Assembly: GCA_026225945.1 (NCBI GenBank)
Contig: JAMJFZ010001258.1
Span: forward strand, 8,532,001-8,596,000
Reading direction: 5' to 3'
DNA: 64,000 nucleotides
From: Cricetomys ansorgei
Taxonomy: Eukaryota > Chordata > Mammalia > Rodentia > Nesomyidae
Under the pieces are notes generated by a model that saw only the letters and a program-made list of their open reading frames with translations, did no database searches and was not told where the DNA came from. Both the position numbers and the translations under genes were made by a program. Of the stretch, positions 47,600-59,485 are shown one piece after another; positions within the stretch are counted from its first letter, which is position 1, and every line of letters starts with the position of its first letter.

Positions 47600-48445
47600 T
47601 TTGATGACAGGACTTTTTCTCATGTTTCCAGGGAGCCCACCAGAGACTACCACTCAGACATAGTTTATAACCAACTGAAAGTCATTATTCCAGCCAGCTG
47701 GAATTACCCTCAGGTATTTGGGACCTGAGCCTAGGGCATTTAGACCAAGGGGATTCTAAAGGCAAAAACCACAGCCTGGTATCTATCTTGCTCAGCAGCT
47801 ACAAAGGAGGTTTTGCACAAGCAAGTAGTTTAACAAAAGCTAACATAAGTTAGCTGGGCATTTTGGCCTGAGATCTTTAAGAAAATAATTGAATAATTTT
47901 CCACCAGATTCTCTATCAAGAGGATAAAATTATAGTAAAACTTGAAATGGTCTTAGCAAGAATTCAAGATGGAGGAACCTCTGCACTGTCTCTGTCACAC
48001 ATCTACTCAATATGGGAGAGAAAAGCCTTTTCTTTTATACATTCCTATTGGTAAGAAGATTGAGTCACACTACTTTCTGAAAGTTTAAATGCACTGAATG
48101 TATGCTTTCTGTTACCCTATTATTCTACTTTCAGACATAGGGATTTAAAATAATAACAATCATCTCATTTTCTCAGGAGTTTGTCATTTGGCCAGAGCAA
48201 ACAGCTCTGCTCTGTTTCCTCTCAGAAGGGTTGAGGCCTTGGTGCCTGGGAGTCTGCACTGGGATGGCTCCCTCATGTGACTGTTTGGGTTGTACTCTCT
48301 GCAAGCTAGGAACTCAACTGGACCTGAGGTTCGGGAGCGTCAGCTGGTTTTTTATGGTATTTTCTTGCTGAGTTCCAGTACAAGAGTTCAAGACCAAGCA
48401 GACTTTGTGTTGTCTCTGTCACTTAACTGGGGGAGTCATATTGCG
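47600..48445 (+). mobile_element. Possible ERV-type solo LTR (family not assigned)
   Basis: LTR-like features are 'aagttagctgggcattttgg' and 'cctgagatctttaag' in the left part, and 'aattcaagatggaggaacct' in the middle. Near the right end are 'tggttttttatggtattttc', 'tgctgagttccagtac' and 'agaccaagcagactttgtgt'. They recall class II rodent LTR 3' portions. No internal viral genes are seen, and boundaries are uncertain. Confidence 0.4.
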
Positions 48446-48990
48446 CTACTTCTCATATAGGTTCAGCCTGCCAGAATCAACCTTACAGAAAACAATTATT
48501 GACCCTACCACTTTCTGATAAATGTCAAAGCCATACGACAGGTAAAGCAAGTGAAGAGAGTGACAAAACGCAATGTTGCCATGAGTTTCACATAGATGCC
48601 ACCTAAAGGTTTTCAGTTTTGATGAGTAACAATTAGTGTAACTTTAGAGTGCCACCATCAAAAGCACAGCTCTTACTTCTTTAGATAGGGTACGATGCAT
48701 GTAATCATAAGTATGCTAGAGACAAAAAATCGTGTCACACTTTGTGAATGTAATTTATATTTTGGCATGATTCATTTATTGATTAAATTCATTATAATTC
48801 GTACACTTGCCAAGGAATTAGAATATTGTTTAGGTACAAATAAGCAAGCAGAGTTTAATAATATTTTTCTTCCTGTCTTGCCTGCTCCCTTACAGTGGAG
48901 GGGAGGGACTCTCTTTCATCTCTAAGTTGTCCTTTAGGCTCAGACATTCAGCCTGTGGTCTGAGAGCAAAGAGAAAACAGGATCCTCCCA
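48446..48990. other. Single-copy-like DNA
   Basis: Nothing recognised. Confidence 0.4.
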
Positions 48991-48996
48991 AACACA

Positions 48997-49044
<48 letters not shown>
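48991..49044. repeat. (CA)n microsatellite
   Basis: About 23 CA units, nearly pure. Confidence 0.95.
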
Positions 49045-49047
<3 letters not shown>

Positions 49048-49720
49048 CAACCCTGAAAGATATGAGATTACTGGAGAAGAACTCCTGGCTCTTTATGGTC
49101 TCAGAGGATTGCAAAGCCTGATGAGGGTTTGGAGTCCTGAGCTCCCTCTCCAGTGTGTCCCTTGTGGCCTATGTCTCCTTTAAAGTTGAGCAACTGCCTC
49201 TAAATACAGACAGCCCCTCTCCCCCCTGATTCACCCTTCCTGCTCAACTGGAGGCCAAGTTCAGAGCTTTCTCTTCCACAGCTGCTCTGCGGGGATGCAC
49301 AGAGCACTACCCAGGTCTGGAATCGAACTATGGAGAATGACAGAAGCACCCTGTATCTCTAGCTGTGCTGTGTGGGGACTGTGCTGGGCTTGAGGGTGCT
49401 CACCCCCTGTATGCTGGTCTTAGTCCTAGGTTTAGCTTTGTAGTCTAGGAAACTGCAGGTTTCTCTCCATTAGGCTCCCATCAGCCACCTGTTGACAGAG
49501 AGTCAAGACTGACATAGGGTGTGAAAATTAGGACAATGAATGTCTTGGATCAAGGTAGTAAAGCCCAACTAAACCCTCCCAGAAGGAGCTGAGCTAAGCT
49601 GTAGCTAAGCAGCTACAGGTTTGATCCAGGGAGAGACTAAGCACACAATCAGGGCATGAGGAACTTCTGTCTTCAAAGCAGAATAGAATAAAGCAAAGCC
49701 ATGTGGAGTGAGTAAGGGCT
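49045..49720. other. Locally GC-richer segment, unassigned
   Basis: GC is clearly higher than nearby, but CpG is rare, so it is not a CpG island. No open frame longer than 75 codons and no repeat I can name. Confidence 0.35.
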
Positions 49721-51653
49721 TTGTAGCTAGATGCAAACAAATGACAGTTGGAAAGGGAGAAAGTCAACAAGTATCAAAAATAGGATGAGATTGGTGGAAG
49801 ATTTCAGATGTAGGAACTTCTGTAAACTAAAACCCCTCACCACCATTCTTTGAAAATCATAATTATTAGCTGAGAAAGCTATCTTCATCCACCTCGAGCC
49901 CACATTTCTCAAAAGTCAAGTGTCCAGGGAACTTCTATGGACACACTTAATTCCACCTTGCTTCTCAGGAAATGTGCAGTTCTGCCAGCTGGTACCTTTT
50001 CCTGTCTCCAGTGGCAATTGCCAGAGAACTTTTCAGAGAGATACTATTGTATGGAGTTGTGCTTCTCTTTGTTTTTTTTTATTTTAAAGTAAAAGTTTTA
50101 CATGTTTCAACATTACCATCTGCTGCTCATTTTTAAATTGCTTGGAGACATAGGCAAACAGCATAAATGCTAGTCATAATAATAGCATTTAGGATGATAT
50201 CATCCGTGGTTGCCAGGCACTTCTGCCTTCATGTCAAAGGTTATGATTTTACACCATTCTTAAAGTAGATTAATCAAATAATTGAATCAGAAAGTCTTTC
50301 CATTTAAATTTGAAAGACTATTGTCTTTATTTCCTAGCTCAATCTCCCATCTTTTTTATCATAACCATAAAAATTAATCCTGTACTTTAAACCTGAAGCA
50401 TTTCACACTAATCGAATTAATCGAAGTCCTCTATTTAAGTAGAAAATTGAAATTTATGAAACAAATAAGACTTGAAAAGACAATATTTTAGAAAGTTTGG
50501 ATTTGAATTACATTTTGCTTTTAATGCCATCCATGGCAGAAGAAACTATCTTAGTCCTGAGTTTCTATATTTACTTTTATGTTGAAAGAAACATCTTGAA
50601 AAGATGGAGAAGGGAGAACATTTTTGAAAAATCTGAAAATCCGGGTAAGAAATGTCATAAAGACCACCAAGTTTTGTTCTAATGTGCTCTAAATCATAGA
50701 GGGGCTATGCAAATTAGGAAAGGGAAGAGAATGAAGGATGAGATTCCTGAGATGAATAATCAATGTTAAGTGTAGTAATTTATTAAGTAATAAAGCACAC
50801 TAAGTTTGTTTATACAGGATTGCCCTTTTCCCCTTGAATCTCCTCCAGACATAAAGAGGTGGACTTCTCAGTCTTCATATTATTGCTGAGAAGGGACAGA
50901 TAATCTGTTCCTCTTACAGATACAAAACATACTTTCTGCATACCTGTGTCATGTTGATTACTGTTATTTTCTAGTTAGAAATTGGAGATGATGAATATGT
51001 CTTTCTATAAAGGAGGTACCAGGCAAACATCCCTGTACTACCTGGAAATGCAGACATGAAAGCGATGAGATCAGTGTAAGGAACTTTAGCTTTCCTGATT
51101 TACAGATTAGATATTCGCTCATCTCCATTCTGCCTTTCTGCTGAGAAATCTCAGAGAGAAAGACCCCGAGGAAAGTAAGCATAAGGTGAGCACAGAATCC
51201 TTTCTTGTGCCACTGGGTACAAAGAAAGAGAGAACTCCAAGCCTGTGCCTCCATTCTCACAAAACACGACATGCAAATGTGCCCAGAAGCAATTTCCCTC
51301 AAAATCTTTGTGCTTCAATACATTTAAAAAAGTAAAGCTCAAAGAATAATTTTTTTTTTAAACTCTGGAAGAAATGCAAGGTAAGGGATTGGATTTAAAT
51401 GTAAAGGAATTAAATGTTATCTGGACTTCTGACTTCTAAGGGTGCCTGTTTCCCTATAAATAAGAATTTATTTTAAAATAAATATCTTACTGAAGAAAGA
51501 GAGTGCTTCATAGTGTCCTTTGAATTTTCCCTCCCTGCTGAGTTTAGGAGCTTCCTTCTGTTGAGAGAGGTTTGAAATTTTACCTTAAAATATATTTCAA
51601 GCAAAAACCACACCAGCAGATATAATGCCTACAATTGCTGGCAAAGTAAGTAT
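49721..51653. other. Single-copy-like AT-rich DNA
   Basis: No transposon recognised. A 112-codon minus frame (50964-51302) overlaps a shorter one and shows no domain. Confidence 0.4.
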
Positions 51654-52220
51654 TTGATGGAAAATGTGCCCTTCTTGGTACATAGCAAAGCTGGACTCTG
51701 CTTAACGTTTTTCATCTTTCAGCTTGGCTTCAACAGATGCCCGCTACATACTGGTATCCAAAGGCAAATGCTGACAAACAAAACAAATACGATTTCTTCT
51801 TCCAGAAAATTTGGTGTGTGCTGCAAAGGCAGACAGCAACATTTGGGCTGGACTACAATCCAGGAAGAACACACATCCTGCCCGTATCAACCTGATTCGG
51901 CTTCCTTACTTTCTGTCTCCTCTTCTGGCCTTCTGCACTTTCTGGCTTCTTCATCCTGCCTTTGTCCTCTGGAGATAAAACTCCTGAGTCTACAGAAAAG
52001 GACAATATGCAACATTTACATATCTGAGTATGGAAGCCTCACTAAAGGGAAAGGTGGTAAAACTGCCCAGAGGAGGCCAACATCTCAGTCATGGGGTAGA
52101 GCAGTAGAACAGGGAACTGAAAGAAGACCCTTTGGGAAGATAGATAGCAGAAAAAGGGCTGGCTCTGAATATGTGAAATTATTAGTCCTATATATGTGGC
52201 TTTTTAAAAGTACATTTTAA
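51654..52220 (+). other. Longest open frame in the window, 188 codons; coding unlikely
   Basis: ATG at 51654 to a stop at 52220. Its translation is Ser-rich with scattered Cys and shows no domain, signal peptide or repeat I recognise. There is no Kozak-quality start (context tttgATGg has G at +4 but T at -3), no TATA box and no splice context that I can support. The last 20 codons run into flanking AT-rich DNA next to an L1. It could be an exon or retrocopy of something unfamiliar, but chance is more likely. Confidence 0.12.
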
Positions 52221-52239
52221 AACCCATGACTTTTTGTTA

Positions 52240-52742
52240 CAAAAAAAAAAGATACTTGAGCAAGTGTTCTTGTAGTAGGATGGATCATCCTTTGGGTATA
52301 TGCCAAGGAGTGGTATAGCTGGATCTTGAGGTAGATTGCTTTCCAATTTCTGAAGAATCGCCATATTTATTTCCATGTTAGTTGTACAAGTTTGCACACC
52401 CACCAGCAAAGAAAGGGTGTTCCCTTTGCTCCAAATCCTTGTCAGCATGAGCTGACACTTCTGTTATTGATCTTAACCATTCTGACAGGTGTAAGATAGA
52501 ATCTCAAAATAGGTTTTTTTTTCTTTTTTTGAGGGATTTGTATTTCCCTGGTAGCTAAGGATGTTGAACATTTCTTTAAGAGTTTCTCAGCCATCTAAGA
52601 TTCTTCTATTGAGAATTCTCTGTTTAGATCTATGCCTCATTTTTACCTAAATTATTTGTATTGTTGATGTCTAGTTTCTCTTGAGTTCTATTTATATTTA
52701 GATATTAATCCTCAATCAAATATGGAGTTGGTGAAAATATTT
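52240..52742 (-). mobile_element. L1 ORF2 C-terminus, inverted part of a twin-primed insertion
   Basis: The minus frame 52188-52448 contains 'PQDPAIPLLGIYPKDDPSYY' and 'KNTCSSIFFF', the conserved ORF2p C-terminal block. The remainder (to 52742) is antisense ORF2 ('tgaacatttctttaagagtt', 'ctgtttagatctatgcctca'). It meets a sense L1 3' UTR at about 52743. Confidence 0.85.
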
Positions 52743-53262
52743 CCTATGACAAAACATCTGGTGGAGCTTGGAACTCTGAAGAAGAGTGGAAGGAGGGATT
52801 GCAGAGACCACAGAGACCCAGGACACCAGGACAACACACCCCACAGAGTCAACGGACCAGGACTCTTAGGGGCTCACAGACACTGAAGCAGCAGACATGG
52901 AGCCTGCATGGGTCTGTAATAGGTCCTCTACATATATCTTATGATTGTCTGGCTTGATGTTATTATAGAACTCTTAAAAGTTGGAGTAGCGGTGTCTCTA
53001 AAATCTATTACCTGCTCTTGGGACATTTTTCCTCCTACTGAGATGCCTAGTGCAGACTTGATATAAGGGCTTGTGTCTAGCCTAATTTCATCTTGTTATG
53101 TCTTGTTTGATTGGTAGCTCTGGGAGGCCTGTTCTTTTCTGCGGGGAATAGGTAGGGTAGATCTGGAGGAGAGGGGAGATGGAGGAGAGCTGAGAGGAGT
53201 GGAGGAGAGGGGGATATGGTAAGAGTATGTGTCATACGAGAGAAGAAAGAATAAATTAAAAA
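52743..53262 (+). mobile_element. L1 3' UTR, sense part of the twin-primed insertion
   Basis: 'aaacatctggtggagcttgg', 'ccccacagagtcaacggacc', 'atcttatgattgtctggctt' and 'acctgctcttgggacatttt' parallel 7861-8050 in the other L1. It ends in purine-rich text and 'gaataaattaaaaaataaga'. Confidence 0.8.
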
Positions 53263-53709
53263 ATAAGATTCAAGTAGAAAAACCTATTTCTTAGATATAG
53301 TGGAGTTTGGTTTCAATTCATGAACTAAGGTAGAAGACTAGTTGCAAAGGAACCACTCTTCTGAGTATGTGGGTCATGATAAACTTCAAGGCTGATGTAA
53401 CAGCCCCTTATTCTGCCTCAGTTCAGCCCTTGAACCACTGTCAAATGTCAAGTAGTTGTTCTAGAGGGTAAGTAGAGGAACACAACAAGAATCATGAAGT
53501 CTTTTATACAAGAGACCAGTGAACAAATGCTTTTGCACTGTGGAGTATAAACTGTTCTCTATTGCAATTATTTGACTCTTACTTTTACAGATATGAAGTT
53601 ATAGTGAGACTTAGTTCTAATAAAAATGAGACTTTTCTTCCTTTCTTTACCAATATCATTATTGGGCAAGATTTGCCTCAGAGCTATAATTTGCCAGACC
53701 TTGTTCTAG
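53263..53709. other. Single-copy-like DNA
   Basis: Nothing recognised. Confidence 0.4.
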
Positions 53710-53855
53710 TGGGAAGAACATGGGTCTGGGAGCTGCACATAGGCAATGCAGGTGTGAAATCCTAGCTTTGCTACCAACTTACTGAGGAATAACCTTGGGA
53801 TAGTTCAACTATATATCTTTAAGCATTGTTTCTCCAGGTAAAATATTGAGATTTT
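53710..53855 (+). mobile_element. MIR SINE
   Basis: 'gggaagaacatgggtctggg', 'aatcctagctttgctaccaa', 'cttactgaggaataaccttg' and 'ggatagttcaac' followed by 'tttctccaggtaaaat' follows the MIR consensus from the tRNA-like B-box region through the core. One of the clearest MIRs in the window. Confidence 0.8.
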
Positions 53856-55559
53856 TCTTCACATGCTGAGATTGTGGTCAAATAAGGCTTGGTGATTTTT
53901 AATCATTATCTGGAAAAAAAATTCAGAGCAACCTAAAATCCTAAGGAGATAATATCTTGCTGCTGGGATTCTGAGTTGAAAGCATAAGATTTCACATTGA
54001 AAGGAAATAACTACGTTCTATCTCCTAAGCACCCTGTGATCAGAAGTATATCTCCTTCCAGCAGTTTCTTTTGCCCACTTGGGAATTCTCTCTCTTATCT
54101 GTGATTCCCAAGTTGGCTTGAGATTCAGGATCTCCTCTCCCTAAGCGCCTTCAGACCGTACACAGACCTCTCTATGGTGCATTTGAGAACTGCCATGAAT
54201 ATAGAACCTTTCCTTTCATAACGGATTTCTAGATTACAGCAGCAGGCATTCCATATGCTTTGACTGCAGCTGCTAGTGCAGACTGGCTAACCCATGTGTG
54301 GAAATGAAGGGTGAAATAATAGTTGACAGGAAAGCTTTTTTAAAGATCACAGTTTGCTCTTGATTAATGCTTCTCTTTTTCTTAGATAGCAGCCAGAGGC
54401 CCATTGGGCCTTGTGGAGCAAGCCAAAAAGCAGCTCTTTCCAGCCCACACACAGAAGCACTTTTATTGTCAAGAGAATCCTCTCCCTTCAAGATGAGGCA
54501 CGTGACTACTGTCTTAGAAGGGTCAGTGCTTCCTGTAGCCCGCTCTCAGCTCTGTCACTGTATTTTCAGGACAAAAATGGGGGAGGAAGGGAGACTTTTC
54601 TGCTATCATTCTGGGAGGAACCAGTGGCTTCCTTGTTTGAGCCTTAAGCCATATACCCATTCGAACCTGCTTCTGAAGTAGTTTATAATTGCAAGGCTGC
54701 TCTCAGTTCTTCATATTCCTTTGACTTGACTTTCTTTCTGGTTCTCATGAAGATAAAGCTAAAACCCTATTAGATTTTTATGTTCTATGCAAGGGGTCCA
54801 CTCTGTTTCAAAGCCCAATTGTAAATGCAGAGAAAAGGAAGGCCAATGTGTTTATTCATCAGTTCCAGGACCTCAGATGCATTAGAAATCCAACATTTTC
54901 AATAGGTGGCCATATTCTTTCAAGGTCTTCAGGCTGGAGGGCTGAAAGCAAGCGAGGTTGCCATAGGCAACCAGACTCGTACTGTTGTCCTAGATCAACC
55001 GGAAAGAGCCAGAATCATACAGGAAATAGTGCCTTCAAACCGGTAGCTGCCTCTCAGTGGTGCTGGATGTATTGATGGTAGAATAAAGATTATGCCTCCT
55101 CTCCTTCTTACCTCTGCTTGAGGACTCTGTATTCTATCCATTGAAATGTGTAATAAAGGGATTGAACGAGGTAGGTTCTAGTCTGAAGGACTGTATGCTT
55201 GCTTGACAACCTTCGCCATCTATGATACGTTCATTTGATCATTCTTTTATTGATGTCTTCTGTGTCATCTGAATATCTGTTGTTTTAGTGTTTATGGTTC
55301 AACAGAACCTATCAGCTGAGTCCTCACTGATGAACTTTGCAGTTGTGTTACCATGCATTGCTGAACTGTCCACATAGACGGTTGAGCTCAACCTCTGTGG
55401 ACTCCCCCACTATGAGAAAAACCTGTTCAGGCTGTCTCTTGCCAAAGAGTTCCACCTGCATACCTAGAATATGATTTTTTTTAAACATGGGGTAATACCT
55501 TGAGTGATATTCTGGTTATCTCCTAGATGTTTTTTAACTAAGCTAAAATTATTACTTAT
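53856..55559. other. Single-copy-like DNA
   Basis: The stretch 54360-54660 has a balanced composition and three overlapping open frames in two plus phases and one minus phase, none with a domain. Otherwise nothing recognised. Confidence 0.4.
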
Positions 55560-55905
55560 TTTTATTATTACATGTGTACATGATGTACATTGACATGTGT
55601 CTGCATGCACATGTTTGTTTGTGTGATTTCAAGTACACACATACAACACGACATATGTGGAAGTCAAAGGTCAGCCACTGCTGCCAGTCCTCTTGTTCCA
55701 TCTTGTTTGAAACAAAGTCTCCTTGTCGTTCACTGCATACACCTAGCTAGCTGTCTCTGAGGTTTCCGGAATTCTCCTACTGATCTTTCACATTTTAGCA
55801 CTGGGTAAAGTGCTCAGATTTACATGGATTCAGAAAATTTGAACTCAGTTCCCCGTGCTTATGTGGTGCCTACTTTATCCACTGAGCCAGCTCCTCAGCT
55901 CAGTT
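55560..55905 (-). mobile_element. B4-type SINE, antisense
   Basis: The right end, 'actttatccactgagccagc' followed by 'tcctcagctc', is the antisense tRNA-like head, and 'gaactcagttccccgtgctt' is next to it. The middle 'aaacaaagtctccttgtcgt' is the B1-like part. The left end 'gtggaagtcaaaggtcagcc' is the 3' region. Confidence 0.8.
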
Positions 55906-57600
55906 TTTGTGTTTGCTTCAAAATGGTGTTCACTCTATTTTTAGATTTTGATTTCTGGATTAATCTGTTCTTGTTTCTTTTTCTGATCCTATTTAAGAGG
56001 TCCTTTATGGATTTCAGCCAACAGGATGCCCTTCCTCACCTGAGAACAAAGAGTTCCCCACGGCTAAATTAATCAGATTTAACTTATAAAAAAATCAATG
56101 AGGTTATGAGCCACTTCTTTTCTGATTATGCCTAATTAATCAGTTAACCAATGCATATTTTAACAAAAAATGTCACTGTAGTGTAAGGCTGATTTATGGA
56201 CTTCTCTTGACCCTTTCTTACCAGAATATCCTGGTCATTTTAAAATGTCAACACATTTTATGTGCTTTAAATTATTTTCATTAATGTGTAATATCACAAC
56301 TAATTTTATACTCTTATGCATGCAAGTTTTATATTTCCTATTTAAAGTAAAAGTGTAATGAGGGTTTTAATTTATATCATGACTTTTGCCTAGTTTTTCC
56401 TTTTGGATAAAATGCTGAAATTCATCTCACTGAAGTAATTTAAGCATATTCCTACGTCGTTAAGTTCTGTTTCACAATGCTATAGTATTCACTTATTTTT
56501 TTGTTATGAATCCTGATTTTGTTTCCTTAGTTGAATGCTTTGTATTTTTATCTCAATGTGATAAAGTGCTTTCTGTGTCAAGTTGATGAAAACATCTTGT
56601 ACCACACATTCAAGGAAATGAAAATTGAAGCAAACCTTAGAACCACTGATTCTCACAGTGGCCACAAGTCAAGTGTGAGTCTACTGATCAGAGTCCTTAT
56701 CTTGCCATTGATATCTTCCCAAGGAACATACTGCATTTCCTTTTATCTTATCATGCTTAAAAAGTCCACTTGAATCTTCTCATTTTTTGAAAATCATACT
56801 AGCACCAGTATTGCTTAAATGATGATAATAGGGTGTGTGTGTCTGTGTGTGTGTGTGTGTGTGTTTATTCTTTTCCTTCAGCTTTGTTGCCTCTACATTT
56901 TTTGTAGTCTTAAATGGCACAGAAAAATTGAACATAATTACAAATTGTTTAGGACATTCTTTTTATAATGAATTCTAATAATGTCCACTTTTTGTCTCTA
57001 TTCTTCCTTTAACATTTCTTTCAGTGCTTCTTTCTTTAATCTTCCCCTTTTCTTGTCTTAAGCAATTACTTAACTCTATTGAGTTATTCATAGTAGACTT
57101 CATGTAACATGACTTTGTTTTGTACTTGAAGGACAAATGGAGTCATCCTGGGAAAGCATACACATCCCTGCTAAGGAGTTTTCATTTAAAATAATACTAT
57201 AGTATTATTTTATTAACATATTAACATATTAAGAAAATATGTTATCAGAGCTAGGATAGTGCATGAACTATTTAGTCTGACCTTGGACTTCTTACTGATG
57301 GGGCTTCAAGAGAAGTTTGATCATTCTGGACATTAGTTGAAACTCTATTCTTTTTTATTAATTCCTAATTTATATTGGTTGTTTTAAATAATTGTCATTA
57401 TCGATACATATTTCAGAGGCTTACTATTAAGAAAAATTCTGATTTGCTCTGTGTCATTTCTAAAACCAAAGAAAGACAATTGATAGAAAGCCATGATTTC
57501 TGGAGTGTAATACCAATGTTTACTACTTCTATTTCTTCCTGATCTTGTAGGCAAAGCTGTGCCCCAAATTAGAACCTAATTAGCCTAGACAAACTCTGTT
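55906..57600. other. Single-copy-like AT-rich DNA
   Basis: Contains a (TG)n tract (56832-56864) and a 26-base perfect palindrome (57187-57212). No transposon or gene recognised. Confidence 0.45.
56832..56864. repeat. (TG)n microsatellite
   Basis: About 16 TG units with one C interruption. Confidence 0.9.
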
Positions 57601-57804
57601 TTTTGTTTGTTTGTTTTTTATTTTTTGTTTTGTTCTGTTTTGTTTTTCTTTCTTTTGAGACAGGGTTTCTCTATTGTAACTCTGGCTGTCCTAGAACTCA
57701 CTCTGTAGACCAGGCTGGCCTCAAACTCACAGAGATCTACCTGCCTCTGCCTCCCGAGTGCTGGGATTAAAGGTGTGCACCACCATAACCTGGTGGCAAA
57801 CTCT
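57590..57804 (-). mobile_element. B1 SINE, antisense, with short target-site duplications
   Basis: A T-rich tail (57600-57655) precedes 'gagacagggtttctctattg', 'taactctggctgtcctagaa', 'ctctgtagaccaggctggcc' and 'gtgctgggattaaaggtgtg'. An 8-base direct repeat CAAACTCT flanks it (57590-57597 and 57797-57804). Confidence 0.95.
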
Positions 57805-59269
57805 TGCATAAACTAGAAGCCTAATTTTATTTTTTTAAATGTGAAAAACAAAACAAACAAACCGTCATGTTGATTTACACTCATTTGCTTCAAAAGACAA
57901 CATTAGCAGTTTTTCGATAAAGGTAATTTGCAGCTCCTGCCTGTCTCTTTTTCCTTGTGAATCAAGAAAGTCAATAGTGGAAGGAGGTTATGTCACTTTT
58001 AGGCCTTGTGCTTGATTTATAGTCTATGGAGTCTGGAGTCAGTAATTCTTCAATGTGATGCCTACACAGTGGGTCCAATTGAATTTTCTCTAGTATGAAA
58101 TTTCCTGACTGTCCATGCTGGCTTTGGAGTATCACTTTACCTCTCCCTAATAAAATAATAGATGCAGATATGGGGATCGAGATTAGATTATATCACATTG
58201 AAAAGACTGAGAACTGTATTTCCCGCAGAGAAACATGTTTAAACTCGGAAGGCTGCTGTGGACAGATGGGTGCGCAGCAGAGGCAGCTAGGCTGTGGATC
58301 TTTTTCCTTGCCATTGGGCTATCTGCTCAAGAGTTGTCTCAGACCAATCAGATGCATGTCTAACAGCCTGTCTGGAAAGGCTGTTTCAGATTGGTGTATC
58401 TGTATACCTTTATTCTGGGGTCATGCATACATCTTTTCTGATACTTTTCTGATCTGTGTGCATAGACTTTGCTTCATGGTGTTGTAATCAATGTTTTTCT
58501 CTGATCGTTCTACTCACTCTGATTTTTCATGTCTTAATTTCTTCTTATTGTCCCCTGTATGTGCATTATCTAAAAAAAAAAGAAAGAAATCAATCCCTGA
58601 ATCACCACAATGCTTGTAGTGGCTCTGTTTATTCTGGCTTAATATCACTGAGACAGTATAATGTTGATATAAAGAAATGTCAGAAATACTGGACAAATGA
58701 AAATGCATTTGATGTCACTAGAAAGATGTGTACGCAAAGTACTTTGGAGTACATGAGATGAGAAATTTGCCTAGTAAAATGCTCAGTTGGAACCTGGTTT
58801 CCAAGATCTTTGAGTATGGCTCAGGTCTCCTTCTAAGGGGTTATAATTATTTACTATGCTTAGTTGTGATATTTTGAGAGAAAGAAGGCAAATAGAAGGC
58901 TTCCGAGATGAAATCGTAAATGATAAAGAGGCATGAAGGAAACCTCCTCGTGTTTCCAATCTGAGTCTTACATCCTGCTTTGAAAAGTTTTAAATTCTCT
59001 CAGATTTCCTTCCCTTGTTGCCTGTGGAAACCACCTTAATGGTTCCCATTTTTCATTCGGACTTTACCCAGCCTTATGAGAATAAAAGAGGACAGTATGA
59101 TATCTGGCACTGTGGGAAGCATTGTTTTGTTTGAATCATCCAGCCATAACGTGGTGCCCACCACAAAGGTAACAAGGAAGGATGCTTCCTCCGTTATCCT
59201 TTACTGATTAACAAAGGATTATTGAGCGTCTGTTTAATATAAAGAGTAGTTACGCTAAACCTGGCCATT
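57805..59269. other. Single-copy-like DNA
   Basis: A 130-codon plus frame (58095-58487) encodes a Cys-rich peptide with no domain I recognise. The stretch 58150-58330 is balanced in composition and keeps a few CpGs. Otherwise nothing. Confidence 0.4.
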
Positions 59270-59485
59270 TGGTGCCAAGGATGCCGATATGTGTCCTACC
59301 ATTCTTTTTTAACCAGCCTGCCATAGGACCCTGTGTTTTGGTAAAGAAACCATAATTTAAAAATGGCTGTGAATTCAAAAAAGAGCAAGGAGGTATGTAA
59401 GGTACAGTTTTGAAGGTGCACAAGGTAGAGAAGGAGCAGGGGAAATGATGCAATTATAATATCAAGAAATAAAAGAAATACTATA
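59270..59485 (+). mobile_element. L1 (Lx-like) 3' terminal fragment
   Basis: The end 'ggggaaatgatgcaattata' plus 'atatcaagaaataaaagaaa' parallels the end of the 9225-9605 copy ('attatattattataatttca' plus 'aaaaataaaag'). Confidence 0.6.

Noticed and set aside
49100..49700. CpG island or promoter
   Set aside because: GC is moderately higher but CpG dinucleotides are rare, and no exon or TATA/initiator arrangement is visible.
54367..54681. 104-codon frame as an exon
   Set aside because: Open in overlapping phases with equal plausibility; no clear splice sites or protein similarity.
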